The notes: a model not told the origin generated them from the letters alone. 64,000 bases of DNA from Candidatus Fermentibacteraceae bacterium (GCA_027067855.1 JAMOUX010000013.1:1-64000); one strand, 5' to 3'; positions 22,832-32,140 are shown, counted from the first letter of the stretch. Translations and numbers: made by a program.

Positions 22832-23932
22832 TTATTCTTCAAGGGAATCCCCAAACTCGCTTGATGCCGCTGTGGCGGAAATACTTAAAGCTTCTCCATC
22901 CGACCGGATAACAATAGTTCCGAGGATATCCGTCCGCAAGATGATACTTCCCATCTCCCGATATGTTTCCACCACGCCGGGGTTGGGATGACCGAAAGGG
23001 TTTTTCCTGCCCACGGAGAACACGGCAACCTGGGGAGCCAGTTTCCTGAGATAGGGAGGAAAAACGGAGGATGCGCTGCCGTGATGGGGAACCTTCAGTA
23101 CCGTTACCGGTGCGGTGCCGGGGGTAAGCAGCATTTCCGTGTTCTTTTCTATGTCGCCGGTGAGGAGTACCGAGAAAGTTCCGCATTCCACCCTTAGCAG
23201 TGCGCAGTTTTCATTCAGGTCCGGGTTGCCGCCGGCGAGGCCGACTCCCTCCACGGTGGCGGTCACCCGGGAGGAGAGGCGCACGGTCATTCCCGGTTCC
23301 AGGAAACCGTAATCGCAACCGGTTTCCATCGCGGTTTCGAGAAGGTGCTCGTAGATCCAGGAAGAATGCGCCATCCCCGGATCCAGCACCTCCATGACCG
23401 TGAAGTTCTCGAGCACTGCCGGGAGGCCGCCTATATGATCCGCGTGGGGATGGGAGAAGGCCACAACATGTAACGTGTCCACCCCTATCTCGCGCAGCCT
23501 GAAGATCACGTCCGGTTCCAGGGCCCCTCCTTCGTCCGGACCACCGTCGAAGAGCAATGATCGGCCCTCGGCGGCGCGTACCAGGATGGCGTCTCCCTGG
23601 CCGACGTCAAGAAAGAATACTTCGACCAGTGGTTCCAGCGAGTCGACTACCGGAATCCGGTGGGAAGTGTCCGTGGAAGGGAAAGTGGAAGGATCTATAC
23701 GAGCATGTGTCGAGATAGTCCCGATAATTCCGGCGCCTACCCCCGGTACGTACTTCAACTCGTCCATACCGGCGAAGGGACCGTAGAGGTTTCTGAACTC
23801 CACGATGGCCGCCGCCTTCGAAAGACCTATACCCGGAATGGTCATGAGAAGCCTTTCATCGGCAGTGTTCAGCTCTACTAAGTCATTAGATAATAATCGC
23901 AGAAACAATAAAATTAAGAAAATTACCTGCAT
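22832..23932 (-). CDS. HhH (ComEA-like)/ComEC-type metallo-beta-lactamase fusion protein
   Basis: A 366-residue protein joining two competence-associated modules. After a hydrophobic N-terminus (residues 1-14), residues about 20-75 form a helix-hairpin-helix pair, as in ComEA (LNTADERLLMTIPGIGLSKA, YVPGVGAGIIG). From about 105 on is the ComEC C-terminal metallo-beta-lactamase domain: VFFLDVGQGDAILVR, SHPHADHIGG, LLTGDIEKNTE and LKVPHHGSA. The ComEC transmembrane channel is absent. It may act as an exported nuclease or phosphodiesterase that grips DNA through the HhH part. The N-terminal segment is either a signal peptide or an anchor. Confidence 0.82.
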   Translation of the reverse strand: MQVIFLILLFLRLLSNDLVELNTADERLLMTIPGIGLSKAAAIVEFRNLYGPFAGMDELKYVPGVGAGIIGTISTHARIDPSTFPSTDTSHRIPVVDSLEPLVEVFFLDVGQGDAILVRAAEGRSLLFDGGPDEGGALEPDVIFRLREIGVDTLHVVAFSHPHADHIGGLPAVLENFTVMEVLDPGMAHSSWIYEHLLETAMETGCDYGFLEPGMTVRLSSRVTATVEGVGLAGGNPDLNENCALLRVECGTFSVLLTGDIEKNTEMLLTPGTAPVTVLKVPHHGSASSVFPPYLRKLAPQVAVFSVGRKNPFGHPNPGVVETYREMGSIILRTDILGTIVIRSDGEALSISATAASSEFGDSLEE

Positions 23933-23992
23933 TACTTGACAATCCTCCGATTCCCCTTCAACGTACCCATTACAACCGGAAAGGAGGTTCTG

Positions 23993-24424
23993 ATGAAGAA
24001 CCTGCTTGTTGCATCAGTCCTGACCATGGTGTGTGCGGTTGCAGCCGGTGATATAAGGCTGGAAGATTGCAGTTTCAACACCGTGGGCTACATAAGGGAC
24101 GACGGACGGGTGGAAGACGCTTCCTTCAGGGTGATAGGATTCATCAGGGAAGACGGCAGGATAGAGAACGATACCTTCGGAACGCTGGGATATGTCGATG
24201 AAGACGGCAACATGCAAGATGCCGGGTACAATTATCTTTACAGGCTCGATGAAAACGGCAGGCTTACGGCACCCGATTTCAGGAAGGTGGCCGAGGTAAG
24301 AAGGGACGGTACCGTGGAGAACGCCCGGTTTCAAGTGCTTCTCTACGCCGACGGCTCCCATCCGGACATGGTGAAAAGAATAGCGACATTCCTGGTTTTC
24401 TTCAGCAATCTCCTGGAAGAATAA
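23993..24424 (+). CDS. Exported protein made of 17-residue tandem repeats
   Basis: A 143-residue protein with a signal peptide (1-19) and an excellent ribosome site, AAAGGAGG, before the ATG at 23993. Residues 24 to about 122 are six tandem units of exactly 17 residues, for example EDASFRVIGFIREDGRI. The pattern is acidic-x-x-(S/T)-F, hydrophobic-G-(Y/F), x-x-D-G-(R/N). A beta-hairpin per unit, closing into a small propeller or flower-like barrel, is likely. The family resembles the short beta-flower proteins of Bacteroidota. No ligand can be inferred. Confidence 0.7.
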   Translation: MKNLLVASVLTMVCAVAAGDIRLEDCSFNTVGYIRDDGRVEDASFRVIGFIREDGRIENDTFGTLGYVDEDGNMQDAGYNYLYRLDENGRLTAPDFRKVAEVRRDGTVENARFQVLLYADGSHPDMVKRIATFLVFFSNLLEE

Positions 24425-24485
24425 CGGAAACAGCCCACGGCGATGACCACGGGCGGTGTTCTCCGGTAGGGGTACGCCGCCTATT

Positions 24486-25901
24486 TCAATCTCCCTTGCC
24501 TCCCAGGCCGCGAACCACCTTGAAAGCTTTCTTCGCCGCCGTACCGGGATCTTCGAGGAGTTCGCCGACCCATTCCCTGACGTTGTCGTAACTGGTGAGC
24601 TTTCTCCAGCTTCGATACCTTTCTATCTTGCGTTTCCAGCTTATTACGTCTTCCAGGGTCAGGAAGGGAAGTCTCATGTTCATTACCTCGTGGGCCCTGT
24701 TCCTGGCCGGATCGAGAAGTTCCGGGTTGGTGTCGTTGGCGAGATAACCGTTTTCCATGGCCCAATCGTGGATGTACCTGCCTGGAATGGCGGTGGAGAA
24801 GTAGACGATGATATCGTCGGGTTTGATCCTTTTCAGGTGTTCATAGGTGGCCCTGAGGTCTTCTTCCGTTTCCATGGGGAACCCTATCATGAGGTTGGCG
24901 GTGGCCTCTATGCCGTACTTGTGGCACCAGCCGAAGGATTTTTCAGCCTGTTCGGGAGTGGTGCCCTTGCGGTAGAAATCCAGGATCTTCTGACTGCCGC
25001 TCTCCACCCCGAAGGAAATGCATTTACATCCGCTCTCGGCCATCGTCCGGACCTTCTCTTCGGTGAGAGTGTCCACCCTGCTGTTGCAGTGCCATTCCAG
25101 TTCCAGGCCCAGATCGGCCAGAAGGTCCCTGAATTTCCGGAACCAGGGCGTGGGATGCATCGTGATGGTATCATCCTTGAAAAAGATGGGAATCCGCTCC
25201 CTGGGTGAGTATTTTTTTAATTCCTTTATTTCCTCCACTACGTTTTCGGCGGTTCTGTATCGTATGTTGCCCCCGAAGATGAGGTCCGTGCTGGGTTTGC
25301 AGTATATGCACCGGAAAGGACAGCCCCTGGTGGTCACCATTCCGAATTCCGACATTCCCTCCCTGAAGTAGGAATCGTAGTCCACCAGGTCGCGGGCCGG
25401 GAACGGCAGAGCGTCGAGATCGGTGGGTACGGGTCTTCTCGGGTTCCGCACCACGTTTTCGCGGTCGCGGTACACCAGGTTTCTTATCCCGGTTATATCG
25501 GCTCCGGAGGAAAGTGCATCCGCAAGCTCGACTATCGAATCTTCGGCTTCACCGGTCAGAAGCAGGTCGAAAGGAATGCTCTCCATGGTCTTTTCCGGGA
25601 AGATACTGGGATAGGCGCCGCCGGCCAGAAACACAGCATCCGGGACGACCTTCTTAAGATGCGCAACCACTATTCCGGCTCGGCTGAGCTTGGCCGCCGC
25701 CGATACCGCGACTCCCACCAACTCGGCGCCCCGGGCCTTTTCGTCCAGTTCGTCGAGGTTCCTGCAGAAGGAATAGTCCAGGTACTCGACCTGGTGCCCG
25801 GCGTTCCTGAGCGCCGAAGCCACCTGCAACAGGCCGACCGGTTCCGCAAGGCCGTTGTATTCTATCCAGTTCCAACGGGGATAGACCAAGGCTATCTTCA
25901 A
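24486..25901 (-). CDS. B12-binding-domain radical SAM protein
   Basis: A 471-residue protein with an N-terminal cobalamin-binding Rossmann domain (residues 1 to about 140: EPVGLLQVASALRNAGH, SIFPEKTMESIPFDLLLTGEAE) and a radical SAM domain with the cluster motif RGCPFRCIYC near residue 195. FGVESGSQKILDFY and LMIGFPMETEEDLRATYEHL follow. Such enzymes methylate or rearrange unactivated carbons, often in lipid, hopanoid or natural-product assembly. The substrate cannot be told. A glycosyltransferase gene lies 60 bases upstream in the same direction. Confidence 0.85.
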   Translation of the reverse strand: MKIALVYPRWNWIEYNGLAEPVGLLQVASALRNAGHQVEYLDYSFCRNLDELDEKARGAELVGVAVSAAAKLSRAGIVVAHLKKVVPDAVFLAGGAYPSIFPEKTMESIPFDLLLTGEAEDSIVELADALSSGADITGIRNLVYRDRENVVRNPRRPVPTDLDALPFPARDLVDYDSYFREGMSEFGMVTTRGCPFRCIYCKPSTDLIFGGNIRYRTAENVVEEIKELKKYSPRERIPIFFKDDTITMHPTPWFRKFRDLLADLGLELEWHCNSRVDTLTEEKVRTMAESGCKCISFGVESGSQKILDFYRKGTTPEQAEKSFGWCHKYGIEATANLMIGFPMETEEDLRATYEHLKRIKPDDIIVYFSTAIPGRYIHDWAMENGYLANDTNPELLDPARNRAHEVMNMRLPFLTLEDVISWKRKIERYRSWRKLTSYDNVREWVGELLEDPGTAAKKAFKVVRGLGGKGD

Positions 25902-25961
25902 GACTTCTCCTTTCGGGGACTGTCGAAAAATATATAAAAACAGTGGTTTGCCCGGGATTCC

Positions 25962-27065
25962 TTACCCGCGGCAGGGTTGATGCAGCCTGTTTTTGATGGC
26001 CGATACCACTTTTCCCGTGGTCTCTTCCCAGGAAGGGAACTCTCCGGCGGTTTCCAACGCGCTTTCCGCCAGCATCTTCCTGAGAGAGGTATTGCCGAAA
26101 AGCCTCTCAAGAGCTTCGGCGGCCCTCCTCCAGTCTCCCGGAGGGACCAGGATACCGTTGACGCCGTTCACCACCAGGTCCGGTATTGCGCCTGCAGCGG
26201 TGGATATGACCGGGAGACCGATGGACATCGCTTCCGCTATGGCCATGCCGTAACCCTCCCAGCGGGAAAGGAGCATAAAGACGTCGGCGCTTTCGTAGAG
26301 GTTCCGGATTCCTTCGGCGGACAGTCTGCCCGCCAGGGTGATCCGGGAGGACATTCCCAGGGTTTCGATGAGCCGCCGTACCTTTAGGGTATAGCCGGAT
26401 CCTTCCCTGGTGTCTCCCGCCAGGGTGAAACGCACGTCGGGCAGCGCCGCGGCATGAAACGCCCTCACCATGTCGGTGATGCCTTTCCTGGGTTCCACCG
26501 TGCACACGCTCACCAAGTGTGACGGCTTCGTTCTGAAAGTCGGGCGGGAAGCGGGTTGTACGTTCAGTCCCGGAGGGGCCAGCACGATGTCCCCGGGAGA
26601 TCTGCCCATGGATTCCAGTTTTGAAGCCGTATGGCGGCTGTTGGAAACCAGGAGGTCCGCCCCCGCTACCACCTTTCGTTCCGTGTAACGGTACATGAAT
26701 TTCTTGAGGAAGGAATGCTCGATTCCCGCTCTGAAATGATGGCATACGAGAACGGTCAGGCGGCCCCTGCGCCCGGCTTCATCCTGGAATCCCGCAGTCA
26801 GGGCGCTGTTACCGAGATCGGTGACGAGGACGTCGAAATCGCCACCGGCATCGGCCAGCCTGGCGGCGGCGGGAAATTTCACGGATTTCACCCACCGGGG
26901 CATTGAATCCAGGTCGAAACACTTCACGGAGAATCCCCCGGCACGGAGCCCGAGAGCCACGTTCCTATCGTAAAGGATACCACCGGTCAGATTGCGCAGT
27001 TCTTTTTCTCCGTCGATGTCGAAATAACCGGGCATAAAAACCCGTGGGGGCGTATCCGTATCCAT
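25962..27065 (-). CDS. Glycosyltransferase, family 4 (GT-B fold)
   Basis: A 367-residue retaining glycosyltransferase. The C-terminal nucleotide-sugar domain is clear: LVSVCTVEPRKGITDMVRAF, ITLAGRLSAEGIRNLYESAD and SRWEGYGMAIAEAMSIGLPV, with the catalytic E-x7-E motif, then STAAGAIPDLV. The N-terminal acceptor domain begins MPGYFDIDGEKELRNLTGG. The acceptor and sugar are unknown. Probably cotranscribed with the radical SAM gene downstream. Confidence 0.87.
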   Translation of the reverse strand: MDTDTPPRVFMPGYFDIDGEKELRNLTGGILYDRNVALGLRAGGFSVKCFDLDSMPRWVKSVKFPAAARLADAGGDFDVLVTDLGNSALTAGFQDEAGRRGRLTVLVCHHFRAGIEHSFLKKFMYRYTERKVVAGADLLVSNSRHTASKLESMGRSPGDIVLAPPGLNVQPASRPTFRTKPSHLVSVCTVEPRKGITDMVRAFHAAALPDVRFTLAGDTREGSGYTLKVRRLIETLGMSSRITLAGRLSAEGIRNLYESADVFMLLSRWEGYGMAIAEAMSIGLPVISTAAGAIPDLVVNGVNGILVPPGDWRRAAEALERLFGNTSLRKMLAESALETAGEFPSWEETTGKVVSAIKNRLHQPCRG

Positions 27066-27268
27066 GAACTCCTCCGTGCAGGGGCCGTTTCGCCCGCAAT
27101 ATACTTCAAGGCGATAACGTCCGGATGTATTTCCTGTCCTCCGACGGGAATCGTTGCTGCGTGAGTTCCCGTACCCGCAGAGGGAAACGCCTGATGTCCA
27201 TGTTCCGGGCGGCTAAGATATGAGCATTCCGGACAAGGAGAGGCTCATGCTCGGAACACCGGAATGGA
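27066..27268. other. Intergenic region without a recognised gene
   Basis: These 203 bases lie between the divergently placed 5' end of the glycosyltransferase gene and the 3' end of the HAD gene. I see an inverted repeat ATGAGC/GCTCAT near 27216-27246 but no T-run, no RNA gene and no convincing small protein. The leftward promoter of the glycosyltransferase operon should lie here. Confidence 0.5.
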
Positions 27269-27940
27269 TTACCGGGTTATCCCCAGCAGCGTTATCACCG
27301 TTCGGGGTATCTCGCCCGGATTTTCCACCAAGGCGTCCGCAGCCGTGAGTTCCTCCGAAGAACCATAGCCGTACAGGCAACCGATGGAGGGTATTCCATT
27401 TTCCTTCGCCGCCTGGAAATCGTGGTACCTGTCACCTACCATTACGGCGGATTCCGCCCGGGTATCGCGGATTATTCTTCCCACCCTGCCGGTCTTGGAG
27501 ATATTTCCGTCTCTTCCTGCAATGACCGGGAAGAAGCGGGCTATTCCCAGGGTCTCGGTGACCAGACGGATATAGTCGGTACCCGCGTTTGAGCAGATGG
27601 CCGGAACGAACCCCGCGGCGGTGAGTTCTTCCAGCATCTTTTTAGTTCCGGGGTAGAGGGCTCCCTGTCTTGGAATGGTCCCGGCCTGGTGTTTCCTGAG
27701 GGCGGATCGGAATTCTTTCACCAGTCCGGCATCGCCCGTCAGGGTACGGCAGAATATCTCCAGAGGTTCGCCGTAGAGGGCGTTTATAACTTCGGGCATC
27801 GCGGGAGTGAATCCAAGGTCGGCCATGGCGGACCTGATCGCCGGAACCAGAGCTTTTTCGGTGTGGTGAAGAGTTCCGTCCAGGTCGAAAATCACCGTTC
27901 CCTTCGAACCCTTTCCGCCGATGCGGCGGCTCTCTATCAT
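27269..27940 (-). CDS. HAD-family phosphatase, phosphoglycolate phosphatase-like
   Basis: A 223-residue HAD hydrolase. Motif I is VIFDLDGTLHHTE with the nucleophile Asp; a helical cap follows (FTPAMPEVINALYGEPLEIF). Motif II is AICSNAG, a Lys in SKTGRV serves motif III and motif IV is AVMVGDRYHDFQAAKENGIPSIG. The arrangement matches the Gph/PGMB subfamily. The ATG at 27940 has AAAGGAG 6 bases upstream. It is divergent from a second, different HAD gene. Confidence 0.84.
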   Translation of the reverse strand: MIESRRIGGKGSKGTVIFDLDGTLHHTEKALVPAIRSAMADLGFTPAMPEVINALYGEPLEIFCRTLTGDAGLVKEFRSALRKHQAGTIPRQGALYPGTKKMLEELTAAGFVPAICSNAGTDYIRLVTETLGIARFFPVIAGRDGNISKTGRVGRIIRDTRAESAVMVGDRYHDFQAAKENGIPSIGCLYGYGSSEELTAADALVENPGEIPRTVITLLGITR

Positions 27941-28065
27941 GATTCTCCTTTCCCCGACGGATCCGGGAAACACGAACATAACCACCGGATGGGCGGAGTG
28001 CACGCGGTTGCGGACCGCACGGCGAAGGTTAAGATTACGTTGAAATCCACCGACGGGAGGTCTGC

Positions 28066-29001
28066 GTGCATCCGGAAAACGGGAAGAAGATGCTCTTCGC
28101 CACGGATCTGGACGGAACGTTGCTGTACGGGGGAGACGATATGGGGCGGGAGGACACGCGTGCCCTGGAAGCCCTGGAAAATATGGGGGTGATCAGGGTT
28201 ATAGCAACCGGCCGATCCCTCTTCTCCATAAGGAAAGCACTGGAAGGAGCCGTCCTGCCGGCGGATTACATGGTACTCTCCAGCGGAGCCGGTATAATCG
28301 ACTGCTCCACGGGCGACTATGTTAAGACGAATAACCTGGACAAATTCATGACTTCCAGGCTGGTGGAACTCCTTTTCCGCCTGAACCTGGATTTTTGCGT
28401 CCAATCTCCGGTACCGGATAACCATTTCTTCACTTACCGTTATTCTTCGGGTCGCAATTCCGACATGGAGAGGAGAATCCGTCTCTACCGGGGTTTCTGT
28501 TCGCCCCTGGAGCCGCGGGAAGGCCTCGGGGCTTCCGCCCAGGTGATTGTTATCGAACCTCCCGGGCCGGGTATCGGGATACTTCACGGGAGGCTTGAGG
28601 AAATACTGGGAGGGGAATATACCGTTATAAGGACCACTTCACCCCTGGACGGCGAATCCCTGTGGATAGAAATATTTCCCGACGGAGTCTCGAAGAGCGA
28701 CGGAGTCCGCTGGATCGCCGGGGAGCACGGTATATGCCAAGATGATACGGCGGCGGTGGGAAACGATTACAATGACATGGATCTACTGGAGTGGGCCGGG
28801 ATTCCTTTCGTGGTGAACAGTGCCCCGGATGTTCTGATCGAGAAATTCAAAAGAGTGGTGCCGGCCGGAGAAGGGGCCGTGGCTCGCGCAGCCAGGTACT
28901 GGCTGATCGAAAGGGGTATTCTGGATCCGGTGTCGGTTTGGCCCCGGGAGGAGGGGCCGGCCGGGCCGGCCCCCGAACCTCCGGGTCGTTTGTCAGTGTA
29001 G
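28066..29001 (+). CDS. HAD-family phosphatase, Cof-type (subclass IIB)
   Basis: A 311-residue Cof-like sugar-phosphate or cofactor phosphatase. Motif I is LFATDLDGTLLY, motif II VIATGRSLFSI, motif III a Lys in DGVSKSDGVRWI, and motif IV AAVGNDYNDMDLLEWAG. A C2-type cap lies between II and III. It starts with GTG at 28066 behind GGGAGG. A Pro/Gly-rich 20-residue tail (EEGPAGPAPEPPGRLSV) ends the protein. It overlaps the convergent peptidase gene by 9 bases. Confidence 0.86.
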   Translation: MHPENGKKMLFATDLDGTLLYGGDDMGREDTRALEALENMGVIRVIATGRSLFSIRKALEGAVLPADYMVLSSGAGIIDCSTGDYVKTNNLDKFMTSRLVELLFRLNLDFCVQSPVPDNHFFTYRYSSGRNSDMERRIRLYRGFCSPLEPREGLGASAQVIVIEPPGPGIGILHGRLEEILGGEYTVIRTTSPLDGESLWIEIFPDGVSKSDGVRWIAGEHGICQDDTAAVGNDYNDMDLLEWAGIPFVVNSAPDVLIEKFKRVVPAGEGAVARAARYWLIERGILDPVSVWPREEGPAGPAPEPPGRLSV

Positions 29002-31272
29002 CACAGAGAAAAGTCTGGATACGGTTCCGTATCCAGGTACTTCGAGCTTCATTACGTACACTCCGTCCGGAACCGGTGCTCCGTCTCCATCGGTTCCGTT
29101 CCACGATATCGTGCGGACACCGGCCTCAAGTTCGCCGGGCTGCAACACGGCCACCGACCTGCCGGAGATATCGTAAACACGGATGGTTACCGTGGACGCA
29201 GCGGGAACTCCGAAGGTTATGGATGCGGACGTGAAAACGGGGTTGGGCTTGGGAGCATCCAGGAACAGTTCCGTAATGGGCTGCATGGTCGTCTCTTCGA
29301 TGCCCACGGTAGGGTTGGCGTAAGTAAAGGCGGGTGACATGTTGTGTGCCGTGGAAGTTATGGTGACCTGCTTTGATCCCGGTATGGAGGGGATGTTCAG
29401 TTTCACCGTTCCCGTGGAGTCGGTGTAGCCGGAATCGAGAAGTTTATCGGTGTCGGAGTAGTACGCGGCGACCAAAGCGCCTTTTACCGGGGATTTGGAA
29501 CTGCTGTCGGTTACGGTAACGGAGAAATCGCCCGAACTGATGGTGGATGAATGTGAGTTATGAAGTACCGGTATGGGTGCGGTATCGTGGTATGTCGAGG
29601 TTTCCGGGTCCCCGAAGAGGGTGGCCATCATGATCATGTCCTTGCCCTTCGAGCCGAAGTACTCATCACACTTGGTTTTACCCCAGGTGTGAGCTGCGCC
29701 GAGATGGTACAGTTTCTCGGTGAAGTAACCTCTGAAAGTATGTATCTGCAGGGTGTCTCCGGGGCCTACCGGGGTATAGGTGGAAGAGCCCATGATGACC
29801 AGGGCGCCCTTGGGGCTCGAAACGCTTCCCTCGGATAAGAACGCTTCGCAGAAGCAGTAATTTCCGTCGAATTCACCGTTCTGGCAACCTATGGTGTAGA
29901 CCCAGGGCAGCTTTCTCCCGTTGGTGAGATTAGCGATGTGAGAGATTCTGAAGTCCGAGGTGACCCATTTTGTTATGTCGCCGTGGCCTATGTAGGAAAT
30001 GACGGATCTGCCTTCATTTATGTCCGAGATTACTTGGTCACGGCTCGGTGTCGTACCACCCAGCTTCTTGCAATAGAAGTCCGAATCTATGGCGTGGGCC
30101 TCGAAGAATTCGTGAAGAAGCAGCGCCTCTTCCGGGGCTTTGAAGTCGGTGCAAGCCATGCTGAAACCCCGAAGGAACCAATTGATGGAATCGGGCTGGT
30201 AGGGGCTCGCTTCGTGTTGGGTCGTCTTCCAGGCGATGTAGGACAGGTCATTGATGTGGTCGCCGGAGAATCTGCCTATATGCATGGAAGGGAGGGTTCC
30301 GTCGCCCACCACCGCATACAGGTTATCCGCGGCATGGGTCCTGTCACCGCTGTACTGGGGCGAGGGCACCACGTCGTGATCGCCCACGAGCAATACGTAT
30401 TCCGGAGGATTGTCCCAGTTGTTATAGGCGTCTTCCAGCCAGGCGTCGATATCCGAAACACTGGTTCCGATATCCGAAAGCAGACCGGTCTCCACCTGGT
30501 AGCCTTTCTGGGATTTCCATTTGATAAGATCCTCGACCTTTCCTATGGATTCACTGGTACCGATAAAAACGTAGCTGCCGTCTATGATGTCGGTTTCATT
30601 TATCGGGTCCATGCCCAGTACCTGGTCGTACATTTTCACGAAACTTCTGGTGTATCCCCGGGCGTGCCTTCTGAGTTCGTTGACCCCGGGTTCATCGCCG
30701 CAGCTCACTCGCACCGTCGCCGATGTGACCAGATCGACATCGCCCGTGGAAGGATTCACCCGTACGGGGCAGTAAGTGATCCACGCCACGCGGATGTCAC
30801 CGAATATTTCCACGGATTCCAGCGTCACCGGAGAAGCCGGGAAGGAAGAAGCGCCGTCGTAGATCGCCCGGTCTATGCTGAACGCCGGTGCGGGACCGGA
30901 CCATGTGGGCGGTTCCTGGAAAGGAACGACGTCGTAGCGGCCGCCCAGCGATGAAGTTTCGGTGTCGAGTACCTCGAGTCGGACCTTCCCCGTTTCGGGA
31001 ACGCGTACCATCCTGCGGATCACCGGCAGGTCCGGGGCTCCTACCTTGGCCATGAAACCGCCTCCGGGCATCCTGAACGCGGTCCCCGTTCCGAAGCCCG
31101 GCATCATTACGTCCAGGGCCTTCAGTGCGACAAGTCCGAACCTGACCGTAGTGGCGCCGTCGTATTGCTCCACCACCTCCACGTTTTCCACCGGAGAAGG
31201 CGATCTGTAGACCGTCGTTCCGGCGACCGTCCATGCTACGAAGAGCAGGAGTATAGTCGATAAATATTTCAT
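28993..31272 (-). CDS. Gingipain-like C25 cysteine peptidase with FlgD-like C-terminal sorting domain
   Basis: A 759-residue secreted protease. The signal peptide is residues 1-18. A pro-domain follows to about 210. The caspase-like catalytic domain carries the dyad His430 (SYIGHGDITKW) and Cys463 (YTIGCQNGEFDG). An Ig-like domain (about 590-670) precedes a C-terminal domain with VTIRVYDISGRSVAVL and WNGTDGDGAPVPDGVYVMKL, the FlgD/T9SS-type sorting signature. It should be exported through the outer membrane and processed. AAAGGA precedes the ATG. The C-terminus overlaps the Cof-type phosphatase gene by 9 bases. Confidence 0.9.
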   Translation of the reverse strand: MKYLSTILLLFVAWTVAGTTVYRSPSPVENVEVVEQYDGATTVRFGLVALKALDVMMPGFGTGTAFRMPGGGFMAKVGAPDLPVIRRMVRVPETGKVRLEVLDTETSSLGGRYDVVPFQEPPTWSGPAPAFSIDRAIYDGASSFPASPVTLESVEIFGDIRVAWITYCPVRVNPSTGDVDLVTSATVRVSCGDEPGVNELRRHARGYTRSFVKMYDQVLGMDPINETDIIDGSYVFIGTSESIGKVEDLIKWKSQKGYQVETGLLSDIGTSVSDIDAWLEDAYNNWDNPPEYVLLVGDHDVVPSPQYSGDRTHAADNLYAVVGDGTLPSMHIGRFSGDHINDLSYIAWKTTQHEASPYQPDSINWFLRGFSMACTDFKAPEEALLLHEFFEAHAIDSDFYCKKLGGTTPSRDQVISDINEGRSVISYIGHGDITKWVTSDFRISHIANLTNGRKLPWVYTIGCQNGEFDGNYCFCEAFLSEGSVSSPKGALVIMGSSTYTPVGPGDTLQIHTFRGYFTEKLYHLGAAHTWGKTKCDEYFGSKGKDMIMMATLFGDPETSTYHDTAPIPVLHNSHSSTISSGDFSVTVTDSSSKSPVKGALVAAYYSDTDKLLDSGYTDSTGTVKLNIPSIPGSKQVTITSTAHNMSPAFTYANPTVGIEETTMQPITELFLDAPKPNPVFTSASITFGVPAASTVTIRVYDISGRSVAVLQPGELEAGVRTISWNGTDGDGAPVPDGVYVMKLEVPGYGTVSRLFSVLH

Positions 31273-31429
31273 GATTATCCTTTCATCGCTTTTTCCTTGT
31301 TAGGGTATGGAACATGCGCCCATCCCTCAAAAACAAAATATCTTCCGAAGGTGGAGTCGAGTCAAGGTAAAAAAGCGCTTCCGGGAGAGGAATGTTATAA
31401 TTCATTTTCACCAGCCCGGAGGTCCGTCC

Positions 31430-32140
31430 TTGAGAATATTCGCATTGGGAGATCTTCACCTGTCCTTCTCGTCCGGTAAGCCCATGGACGTGTTCGGGGA
31501 GCACTGGAAAGATCACCACGAGATCGTGGAAAGACACTGGAGGGCCCTGGTGTCCGGTGAAGACGTAGTATTGGTTCCCGGTGACGTTTCCTGGGCGATG
31601 ACCATGGAGGATGCCCGTCCCGATCTGGAGTGGCTGGCCGCCTTGCCCGGCAGGAAGATTCTCGTCAAGGGCAACCACGATTATTGGTGGAGTTCCATGA
31701 CCCGTTTGGTCAGGTTTCTTCCCCCGGGAATCATTCCCCTGCAATATTCCGCCGTGAAGGTGGGTAACCTGGTGGTGGCTGGAACCAGGGGTTGGCTGTC
31801 GCCGCTGTCGGAAGAATACCGGGAGGAGAGAGACGGCAGGATCTATCGCAGGGAACTGCTGAGATTGGAGATGGCCCTGGATGCCGCGGCCGGGTTGGCC
31901 GGAGAAGACGACGATCTCCTGGTAATGATGCATTTTCCGCCTGTCGTATCCGGCAGGCCCACGGATTTTTTCCCACTCATGGTGGAGAGGGGGGTGCGGA
32001 CATGCGTCTACGGCCACCTGCACGGGCAGAAGTGGGACCGTCGCGTGGACGGTGAAATGGAAGGTTTGAGGTACGTGCTGGTATCCGCGGACAGGTTGGG
32101 CTTCAGACCGCTGGAGATCGGGGAGGCGCGATGCTGCTGA
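31430..32140 (+). CDS. Calcineurin-like metallophosphoesterase
   Basis: A 236-residue two-metal phosphoesterase with all five family motifs: GDLHLSF, VLVPGDVSWAM, VKGNHDYWW, VMMHFPPV and VYGHLHGQ. It belongs to the short bacterial branch in which D-x-H, G-D, G-N-H-D and G-H-x-H are kept without extra domains. The start is a TTG at 31430, 7 bases after GGAGG; a TATAAT stands at 31396-31401. Its end overlaps the ABC-F gene by 10 bases, so the two are cotranscribed. Confidence 0.86.
   Translation: MRIFALGDLHLSFSSGKPMDVFGEHWKDHHEIVERHWRALVSGEDVVLVPGDVSWAMTMEDARPDLEWLAALPGRKILVKGNHDYWWSSMTRLVRFLPPGIIPLQYSAVKVGNLVVAGTRGWLSPLSEEYREERDGRIYRRELLRLEMALDAAAGLAGEDDDLLVMMHFPPVVSGRPTDFFPLMVERGVRTCVYGHLHGQKWDRRVDGEMEGLRYVLVSADRLGFRPLEIGEARCC

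Noticed and set aside
24425-24485. Possible bidirectional terminator between convergent genes
   Set aside because: GCCC and GGGC arms can pair over only four bases with a long loop, and there is no T-run on either side.
27216-27246. ATGAGC/GCTCAT inverted repeat as an operator or a small gene start
   Set aside because: The arms are only six bases, no promoter boxes lie near, and the ATG in it opens a frame that runs antisense into the HAD gene.
29938-30954. Open frame of 338 codons antisense to the C25 peptidase
   Set aside because: It lies inside the catalytic region of a well-supported gene, and no protein family is recognisable.
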